NCBI RefSeq assembly: GCF_007859765.1
Contig: NZ_SIHJ01000004.1
Span: 344,490-408,489, forward strand
Origin: Posidoniimonas corsicana
Lineage (GTDB): Bacteria > Planctomycetota > Planctomycetia > Pirellulales > Lacipirellulaceae
Length of the DNA: 64,000 nucleotides
Reading direction: 5' to 3'
Of this stretch, positions 57,985-64,000 are shown one piece after another (position 1 is the stretch's first letter; each line of letters begins with the position of its first letter). Under the pieces are notes generated by a model. It saw only the letters and a program-made list of their open reading frames with translations, did no database searches and was not told the DNA's origin. A program made the translations under genes and the position numbers.

Positions 57985-58857
57985 TCAGCGGTCGGCAAGC
58001 GACAAAATCGTCAATATCTGACGCAGTTCGGTCACCACGGCGTCGGGCCGCGTGTCGCCGACCAGCGGGTCGCCCTCCCGCAGGCGGAGCGAGCGGGCGT
58101 CGCCGGCGAACAGGGCGGTGCGGAACCCGGCGGCCGCCGCGGGGGCGATGTCGTTCCGCATGTCGTTGCCGACGTATAGCGTTTCGGCCGCCGAAACGCC
58201 CCGCTCCGCGAGCCGCGCCACCGCCTGATCGTAGAGGAACCTGCCGGGCTTCGCCTCGCGGTGCTCAAACGACCAGACGCACAGCCGCGGGTCGATGCCC
58301 AGGGCGTCCCAGTCGCCGCCGGCGAGGGCGGCCAGCGCCGGCGGCGTGAAGAACTGAGCGTTGCTGACGATCCCCATTGGCACGCCCGCGGCGGCCAGGG
58401 CCGAAAGCGTTTCCCGCAGGCCGGGCATCGGCCAGACCGGGTTCACGCGGCACTCGTACTCGACGGCGAGCCGGTCGACATCGACATTGGCGGCCGCCTG
58501 GCCAGGGTGGAGCTCCGCCAGGGTGGTCCGCCAGATGTCGCGGATCTCCACTTCCGGGTAAGCGCTCGCCGACCGCTGGTGATCGGCCTGGATGGTCGCC
58601 TTGAGCCGCGACACCACCTCCTCGCCGTCGGCGCCCGGGGGCAGGCCGCACGCGACCAACGCGTCGGTGGCGGCGTCGCTGTGGGCGGCCCCGCTGGTGA
58701 GCGATATATCGCCCGATCCGCTGACCAAGAGCGTCCCGTAAACGTCAAACACGACCGCCCGCAGGCCATCGATCTGCGGCAACACCGGCTCGACGCCGGT
58801 CGGCTGCGGCGCGAGCGGGGAGCTGAGCTCTAGGATGCGAGCGGCGATTCCGTTCAC
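57985..58857 (-). CDS. HAD-superfamily hydrolase (likely sugar-phosphate phosphatase), 290 aa
   Basis: Motif I FDVYGTLL (near residues 37-44, first Asp nucleophile), motif II SNA in GIVSNAQFF, the motif III Lys in HREAKPGRFLY, and motif IV VGNDMRND. The cap is of the C1 alpha-helical type (about 65-165). The start is a GTG whose bases overlap the TGA of the glycosyltransferase upstream (GTGA), so the two are coupled. A phosphatase next to glycosyltransferases suggests dephosphorylation of a sugar-phosphate conjugate such as a solute precursor. Confidence 0.82.
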   Translation of the reverse strand: MNGIAARILELSSPLAPQPTGVEPVLPQIDGLRAVVFDVYGTLLVSGSGDISLTSGAAHSDAATDALVACGLPPGADGEEVVSRLKATIQADHQRSASAYPEVEIRDIWRTTLAELHPGQAAANVDVDRLAVEYECRVNPVWPMPGLRETLSALAAAGVPMGIVSNAQFFTPPALAALAGGDWDALGIDPRLCVWSFEHREAKPGRFLYDQAVARLAERGVSAAETLYVGNDMRNDIAPAAAAGFRTALFAGDARSLRLREGDPLVGDTRPDAVVTELRQILTILSLADR

Positions 58858-60431
58858 GGCTCGAGCCTAACGGGGTGGAGCCGGTCGAGTCGCAGGAACG
58901 AGCGGAGGATGTGCTCGCCATCCGGCAGGGACCCGACCTCGCCGCCGGCGGCGTCGCTGAGCACCCCGGAGTAGATCTCCGCAAGGCGGCGGCCGACGGC
59001 CTGGGGCGAGAACTGCTTGCGGACGCACTCCGCGTTCGCCTGCACCGGCTGCCGCTCGGCGGCGGCGCCCGAAAGGCGTTCGGCCAGCCCGGGGTTGAGC
59101 TCCTCCATCGACGCCCGGGCCTGTTCGGGGTTGGCGGCCGCGTGGCGGATGACCTCTGCCTGGAACCGCCGCGGCAGGCTCGCGAAGTCGACGTCCGGGC
59201 CGTAGCTCCAGTCTTCCGGCGGCGTTTCCGGCGCCGGCATCCCGAAGTCACGGCAGGCCCAGCGGTGAAGGTCGAGCACCTCTTCGCGGGCGGCGGCTAG
59301 ATCGAACCAGTCGCCGGGCACCAAGAGCTGGTCGCTGAGGCCCTCGAGCCGGAGCCCGTGGGCGGTGAAGTCGGACGTGATGCGGCCCAGGTTGCGGCCG
59401 ATCAGCGGGCGGTCGACCAGCCACGCCTCGAGGAACACCATGCCGAACCCCTCGGCGACGCTGGTGGTGATGACCGCGTCGCTGGCGGCGAGCGCGTCGT
59501 AGAACTCCACGCCGTGGCCCTGCCGCGACGGCGGATCACCGATGCCGAGCTGGCAGGGCAGCGACAGCTCCTCCGCCAGCTCGCACCAGTCGTCGAACGA
59601 GATCCGCTCGGCCGGGTTGGCCGGCGCCAGCGTCACGGCGTGGCACACCTCGGGGCCCGACAGCGCGCTGTACAGCAGCAGCTCGCCGATGTTCTTGCGG
59701 CGGATCCCCCGCACGGGGTAGATGACCAGCCGGGTCTGGTCGCTGACGCCGAGCTGCTTGCAGACGCGAGGCCGCGCCTCGTCACGCGGCGGGAGCCCGT
59801 GGAACTCAATCACCGGATTCGACAGCAGGTGCAGCCGCTCCGGGTCGACGCCCGCCCCGAGCAGGATCTTGTGGTCCCGCCCGTTGAGTGTGGCGTAGTG
59901 GATTCCTTCGGCGGAGGGGTACAGCCGCTCGGCCAGCTCCGCCGGCCGCTGGGAGCCGGTGGCCCGCATCAGGTGGCGGTAGTTGGAGGGGCGGAAGTCC
60001 TCGGCGAAGTCGTGCACCTGCAGCAGCTGCCGGTACCCGTGCTTCGCCAAGACCCGCAGCGCGTCCGGAAGCGAGGCGTTCTTGCCGAGCGAGAAATTGT
60101 GCGAGTGGACGATGGTCGTGTCCGGCGTCATTCCGATGCCGGTGAGCATCTGGGAGATCGCGTCCGCGAGCGTCTGGCCTTCGCAGTGGATCGAAGAGTC
60201 GTACTCAAGCTCGGGGATGGCGAGCAGGCGGACGTCGAACGGCGGGTCGTGCTCCCACTCGCTCCGCCGCCACACGGACGCCGGCCAGTCCTCCTTGCGA
60301 CCGCTGTACAGCAAGGCCACCTCCTCCGGACGCTGGTCGGCAGGGAGGGTGGCCAGCGAGTGGAGGTGGTTCAGGATCGCCTGAGAGACCCCACCGCGGT
60401 TCAGGTGGTAGTGGAGGATTGCTAGCTTCAT
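58854..60431 (-). CDS. Glycosyltransferase family 4-like protein, large, 525 aa
   Basis: The N-terminus LHYHLNRGGVSQAILN is the acceptor loop of GT4 enzymes (compare sucrose-phosphate and trehalose synthases), with HSHNFSLGKNASLP after it. The donor domain has RLVIYPVRGIRRKNIGELL and SDAVITTSVAEGFGMVFLEAWLV, the E(x7)E motif. It is longer than usual GT4 proteins (about 400) because of an extended C-terminus. It is coupled to the HAD gene by a 4-base overlap. A role in making a solute or storage glycoside is possible; the product is not known. Confidence 0.8.
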   Translation of the reverse strand: MKLAILHYHLNRGGVSQAILNHLHSLATLPADQRPEEVALLYSGRKEDWPASVWRRSEWEHDPPFDVRLLAIPELEYDSSIHCEGQTLADAISQMLTGIGMTPDTTIVHSHNFSLGKNASLPDALRVLAKHGYRQLLQVHDFAEDFRPSNYRHLMRATGSQRPAELAERLYPSAEGIHYATLNGRDHKILLGAGVDPERLHLLSNPVIEFHGLPPRDEARPRVCKQLGVSDQTRLVIYPVRGIRRKNIGELLLYSALSGPEVCHAVTLAPANPAERISFDDWCELAEELSLPCQLGIGDPPSRQGHGVEFYDALAASDAVITTSVAEGFGMVFLEAWLVDRPLIGRNLGRITSDFTAHGLRLEGLSDQLLVPGDWFDLAAAREEVLDLHRWACRDFGMPAPETPPEDWSYGPDVDFASLPRRFQAEVIRHAAANPEQARASMEELNPGLAERLSGAAAERQPVQANAECVRKQFSPQAVGRRLAEIYSGVLSDAAGGEVGSLPDGEHILRSFLRLDRLHPVRLEP

Positions 60432-60537
60432 GGAGGGACGCCGGGTCGATTTGGGCAGTCCCACTAGCGTAGCAAATCACCCCGACAGGCGCCTGGGGGC
60501 CCGCTCGCGGCGAAATCAACGATCGTAGAGCAAGCGG

Positions 60538-62469
60538 CTACCGGTCGGAGGGCTGGAGCTCCAGCACCACCGCCTCGAGGCCCGGGAGCCTCACGTTGAG
60601 CGTTTCCCCAATGCGGACACTTGACGACTGCGAGGGGGCGCCAGAAGCGGCGAACACGACGTCGTACGCGCCGGTCGGAACTGGCAAGGCGACCTCCGCC
60701 GCCGACTCGCCGCGGTTGAACACCGCCAGGCAGGTCCGCTTGCCGTCGGAGCGTCGGAACGCAAGCACCCGCTGGGCGTCGTCGGTCGCGACGATGCTCA
60801 TCACGCCGCGCTGCAGGGCCGGCGACCCGCGGCGCAGTTCGATCAGGCTCCGGTAGAAGCGGTGCAGTTCGTTGTCGAAGGCGACCGGGTCGGACGAACG
60901 GTCGGCGCCGCCCGGGTGGGCCTGCTGGTCGTCATGACGCGCGTGGGGCCAGACCATCGGCATCCGGTCGCACGGGTCATCGGCGCCCCACATGCCCGCC
61001 TCGGTGCCGTAGTAGAACGTGGGGGCGCCGGGGTAGGTGGCCTGCATGACCGCCACCATCCGTTGGATGCGACGCTCGCGTGCGGTTGGCTTGCGGAGGT
61101 CGTAGTCGCTCCGCAACCGGGGCGAGACCCGGCTGCTGACGTCGTAGTCAAAGCGGTCAGGCTCTGCGTAGGGGTGGTCGCCCTGGGCGTTGACGATCAT
61201 CGACGCCAGCCGGTCGGTGTCGTGCGAGTCGACCAGCGACATCAGCCCACCCCGCGTGTCTGCGGGGAACCTGGCCGCCCGCTCGACCAGCATGCGGGCC
61301 GCGTCGCTGGGGCTGAGGCAGTCGTCGACCAGGAATCCTTTGATGGGGAACGCGAACCCGTGGTAGTTCATCGTCGCGGAGAAGCCGGCCTGCCGCACGA
61401 AATCGGCGGCGTCCAGCCAGTGCTCGGCGACCGTGTAGGCGTGGGGATTGATCCGCCGCACGGTCCGGTGCCACTCCTGCCAGAACCCGACGGGCGCCTC
61501 GCCCGCGCAGTCCAGGCGCCAGCCGTCCACGCCATCGGACGGGTCGCCGTCGCCATCGGGGTCCATCCAGCGGCGCGTTACGGCCAGGATGTACTCCTTG
61601 GGTCCCGGGTGCAGGTTGTCGCCGGCGGCGTTGTCTGCAAACTCCGGCAGTGACTCGACGCCCCACCAGCCGCGGTAGGCGAACTCGTCGGCATCGGTCG
61701 CGGGGTTGTCGAAGGACTGCACGATATACCAGTCCTTGTAGATTGATTGCTCCTGCTTCTTGCGCAGGTCGGCGAACGCGAAGAACTCGCGGCCCGTGTG
61801 GTTGAAGACGCCGTCCACCACGATCCGGATGTTGCGATCGTGCGCGCGGCGGAGCAGCTCCAGGAACAGCTTGTCGGCCGCCGTCCAGCGCCAGGTCGCC
61901 GGGTCGGGCGTCTCGCGTGACATCGCCTCAAAGTCGCCGGCGGGGTCGGGGCCGAAGTGTGGGTCGATGTGGTGGAAAGCGGCGGCGTCGTACTTGTGCA
62001 GCGATCGGGCGTAGAACACGGGGTTCAGGTACAGCGCATCGACGCCCAGGTCCTGCAGGTAGTCGAGCTTGTCGATGACCCCTTGCAGGTCGCCTCCATA
62101 GCGCCGGTCAAAAACACCGTGCTCGAAGAAGTCGGCGCCGAGGCTCTTCTCCCACGCGGCGCGGGCGTACCAGTCGCCGGTCCAGGGCGAGACTTTCCAA
62201 TCGACCGGCACGCGGTCGGGCGATTCGAGCGATTGACGCGTCGGGTCGTTCGTGGCGTCGCCGTTGCAGAACCGTTCGGGGAAGACCTGGTAGAAAACGG
62301 CGCCGACCGCCCAGTCCGGCATCGTGCTGGTCCGGCTGGGCGTCGGGTCGGTGCGGAGGGCGACCTCGTGGTCGCCGACCTGCGCCAGCGCCCGACCCCC
62401 TAGGGTTGCTATCAGCAGCACGACCCAGCGGAGCAGGGGAGGTGACGACAGTGGAGCGTGGGCGGGCAT
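60538..62469 (-). CDS. Secreted GH13 alpha-amylase family protein, 643 aa
   Basis: A signal peptide (to about residue 29, ALAQ) and then a complete GH13 (beta/alpha)8 barrel: the substrate-side segment RYGGDLQGVIDKLDYLQDLGV, VVDGVFNHTG, the nucleophile Asp in GWRLDCAGE (near 318), the acid/base Glu in VAEHW (near 347) and the third Asp in VDSHDTDR (near 413). It looks close to neopullulanase/cyclomaltodextrinase-type enzymes but is exported. It has a C-terminal beta domain. The ATG at 62467-62469 starts the signal peptide. Confidence 0.85.
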   Translation of the reverse strand: MPAHAPLSSPPLLRWVVLLIATLGGRALAQVGDHEVALRTDPTPSRTSTMPDWAVGAVFYQVFPERFCNGDATNDPTRQSLESPDRVPVDWKVSPWTGDWYARAAWEKSLGADFFEHGVFDRRYGGDLQGVIDKLDYLQDLGVDALYLNPVFYARSLHKYDAAAFHHIDPHFGPDPAGDFEAMSRETPDPATWRWTAADKLFLELLRRAHDRNIRIVVDGVFNHTGREFFAFADLRKKQEQSIYKDWYIVQSFDNPATDADEFAYRGWWGVESLPEFADNAAGDNLHPGPKEYILAVTRRWMDPDGDGDPSDGVDGWRLDCAGEAPVGFWQEWHRTVRRINPHAYTVAEHWLDAADFVRQAGFSATMNYHGFAFPIKGFLVDDCLSPSDAARMLVERAARFPADTRGGLMSLVDSHDTDRLASMIVNAQGDHPYAEPDRFDYDVSSRVSPRLRSDYDLRKPTARERRIQRMVAVMQATYPGAPTFYYGTEAGMWGADDPCDRMPMVWPHARHDDQQAHPGGADRSSDPVAFDNELHRFYRSLIELRRGSPALQRGVMSIVATDDAQRVLAFRRSDGKRTCLAVFNRGESAAEVALPVPTGAYDVVFAASGAPSQSSSVRIGETLNVRLPGLEAVVLELQPSDR

Positions 62470-62482
62470 GGCGATGGTAGAA

Positions 62483-64000
62483 CTAGCGGTTCGGTCGGCG
62501 TCGTGAAACGCCGCACAGCAGAATGGAAAGCAAGAGCGCCGAAGCGGCGGGCTCCGGGGCCGCGCTGCTCGCGGCGGATAGCGGGCTCAAGAACCGACGC
62601 TGGAAGCCGAATGCGTCCCGCCAGACTTGGTAGTCGGCGCCGGTTACTTCGCCGTCGAAGTTGCCGTCGGCGACCGGATCGCCCGACGCGAGGGCGTCCC
62701 GCCAGACGGAGTAGTCCGCGGCGTCGACGAAGCCGTCGAGGTTGTAGTCGCCCGGCGCCGTGCGGACGAGCTCGGTCACGAACACCGCCGCGTCCGCCAG
62801 GTCGGTCACCCCGTCCACGTTCAGGTCCGTGAGCCAGGTGGCGGGGCCGAAGCCCGCGTACAGGCTGCGCAGGTCGTCGCCGTCGGTCAGGCCGTCGTTA
62901 TCGAGGTCGCCGCGTCGGCGCAGCACGCCGTCCAGGCCTAGGAGGACCGCCGGCGAGGGGCCGCCCGGCGCGGCGAGCTCGTCCACCAGGGCGAACAGGT
63001 CACGGTTGTCGACCAGCCCGTCCGCGGTAACGTCGGCCGCCGGGTTGAACTGGGCGTTCTGGCTGTAGAGCACCTCCTCGAACCCGCCGGGGCCGTCGAA
63101 GTCCGCCCGCTCGTACACGTTGTCGTGGTCCAGGTCGCCAAACCCGCGTCCAACGTCGGTATCCGTGACCAGGCCGGCGAACCGCTGCACGCTTCGGTTG
63201 CCGGTCGGCTCGAAGGTGACGATGGTCACCGCGTGGGCGCCGCTCGGGACGCCGAAGTACCCGCGGATCCACTCGTCGCGGTCGTAGTAAGAAGTAGCAG
63301 TGCCGGGGCCGATCATCGCCAGCACCTGGTCGTCGGTCAGCGACGCCGGCAGGTCGAGCAGCACGTGCATGTTGTCGGCCGTCTTGTCGACCGACCGCAC
63401 GATCAGGTCCCTGTCGTTCGGGTTCTCGGGGCTGCTGGCAAAGGGCGCGAAGCTCACCACCTCGGATTCGGGCGGCAGCAGGTCGACGTAGATCACGCGG
63501 CGGAACTCTTCGAACACCGCGGGGCCGCCGTCGCCGGCGAGCGACGGGTCGCCGTCGGTGAACGAGCCCGGGTCGCGGTGGCGGTAGACGCGGCCGGTCA
63601 GGTAGTGCCGGCCCTCGGCCAGTTGGCGGGCGTCGATCATCTGTTCGTACACCCCAGCGCCGCTGGCGTTGAAGAAACCTGGCGAGGAGGTGTCGGTGAA
63701 GTTGCTGAACCCGTACGCCACGTCGCCGGGCGTGACGACGTCGGCGATCACGGCGCCGCTCTTGTCGCGGCCGTCGTCGATGCGGAACTGGGCGAAGTCG
63801 CCGTCGGCGTGGCGGTCGCGGATCCCGCCGGGCAGGGTGACCGGGTCGGTCTCAACCCGCAGCTTGAACGACTCTTGATCCACCACCGTGATGTCGGCCA
63901 GGCGGGTGACGCCATTGAGGTAGTTGGCGCTCGGCCCACCGGCGCCGGGTTCAGGCGTGGCGCCCGGCAAGACGCTGGAGAAATCGTCGCCGGCGGCGTC
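62483..64000 (-). CDS. Partial PEP-CTERM protein with dockerin-like repeats (cut by right edge)
   Basis: An open frame of at least 505 codons runs off the right edge without a start, so only the C-terminal part is visible. Four or more Asp-rich repeats (DLDHDNVYERADF, DVTADGLVDNRDLF, DLDNDGLTDGDDLRSLY, DYNLDGFVDAADYSVW, DGNFDGEVTGADYQVW) are followed by APEPAASALLLSILLCGV and RRRPNR, the PEP-CTERM sorting tail. The N-terminal part is not classifiable. It stops 13 bases before the amylase gene starts and the two may be co-transcribed. Confidence 0.8.
   Translation of the reverse strand, partial: DAAGDDFSSVLPGATPEPGAGGPSANYLNGVTRLADITVVDQESFKLRVETDPVTLPGGIRDRHADGDFAQFRIDDGRDKSGAVIADVVTPGDVAYGFSNFTDTSSPGFFNASGAGVYEQMIDARQLAEGRHYLTGRVYRHRDPGSFTDGDPSLAGDGGPAVFEEFRRVIYVDLLPPESEVVSFAPFASSPENPNDRDLIVRSVDKTADNMHVLLDLPASLTDDQVLAMIGPGTATSYYDRDEWIRGYFGVPSGAHAVTIVTFEPTGNRSVQRFAGLVTDTDVGRGFGDLDHDNVYERADFDGPGGFEEVLYSQNAQFNPAADVTADGLVDNRDLFALVDELAAPGGPSPAVLLGLDGVLRRRGDLDNDGLTDGDDLRSLYAGFGPATWLTDLNVDGVTDLADAAVFVTELVRTAPGDYNLDGFVDAADYSVWRDALASGDPVADGNFDGEVTGADYQVWRDAFGFQRRFLSPLSAASSAAPEPAASALLLSILLCGVSRRRPNR

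Overview
This 64 kb, GC-rich window reads as chromosomal DNA of a planctomycete, most likely from the Pirellulales/Lacipirellulaceae side of the phylum (inference). Reasons: a pilin-like DUF1559 protein with the typical N-terminal pilin motif; four secreted proteins that carry dockerin-like aspartate repeats and a PEP-CTERM tail; a secreted PQQ-type beta-propeller; a DUF-type membrane protein with the FxxRTL N-terminus; and several conserved but unnamed planctomycete families. I saw no rRNA, tRNA, CRISPR array, prophage or intact insertion sequence. Both edges cut genes: a small membrane protein on the left and a long PEP-CTERM protein on the right.

Layout. 1-2.4 kb: methionine-salvage genes mtnB, mtnD, mtnC on the minus strand, with a paired palindromic repeat in the mtnB-mtnD gap. 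2.5-6.4 kb: an AlkA/OGG-type DNA glycosylase that overlaps a convergent ECF sigma factor, a GNAT acetyltransferase, an anchored unknown protein and a repeat-bearing gene-poor stretch. 6.4-10.5 kb: the most interesting block, a minus-strand cassette of a PlcP-like metallophosphoesterase, BtaA, BtaB and a glycosyltransferase. Together these could strip phosphate head groups from phospholipids and rebuild the diacylglycerol as betaine lipid or glycolipid. 10.8-16.5 kb: miaE, a sirtuin, an SDR, dihydroorotase, an alpha/beta-hydrolase without catalytic residues, and malate dehydrogenase. 16.8-24.3 kb: a plus-strand motility and c-di-GMP block (flhA, flhF, flhG, a small membrane protein, fliA, terminator, HD-GYP, PilZ, small lipoprotein).

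24.3-36.6 kb is mostly envelope and secreted proteins: an SdrD/carboxypeptidase-regulatory-like protein, a Tat-exported intradiol dioxygenase, a PQQ propeller, nitroreductase, a DUF1559 pilin-like protein, PEP-CTERM proteins, a sulfotransferase, a paralogous pair of membrane proteins with an OB-like domain, and an epimerase. 36.6-50.5 kb mixes central metabolism (aconitase, PEP carboxykinase, valine-pyruvate aminotransferase), ClpX, an Hcp-like secreted protein, a divergent Nramp-type transporter, a large pentapeptide-repeat membrane protein and two tandem Yip1-like proteins. 50.8-64 kb holds secreted or lipid-anchored unknowns, the DNA polymerase III delta subunit, a tiny ccoS gene, and a glycosyltransferase / HAD phosphatase / glycosyltransferase / GH13 amylase cluster next to the truncated PEP-CTERM protein.

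Functional calls rest on motif recognition by eye. No database search was run. Start codons were chosen from visible ribosome binding sites, signal peptides and family lengths.
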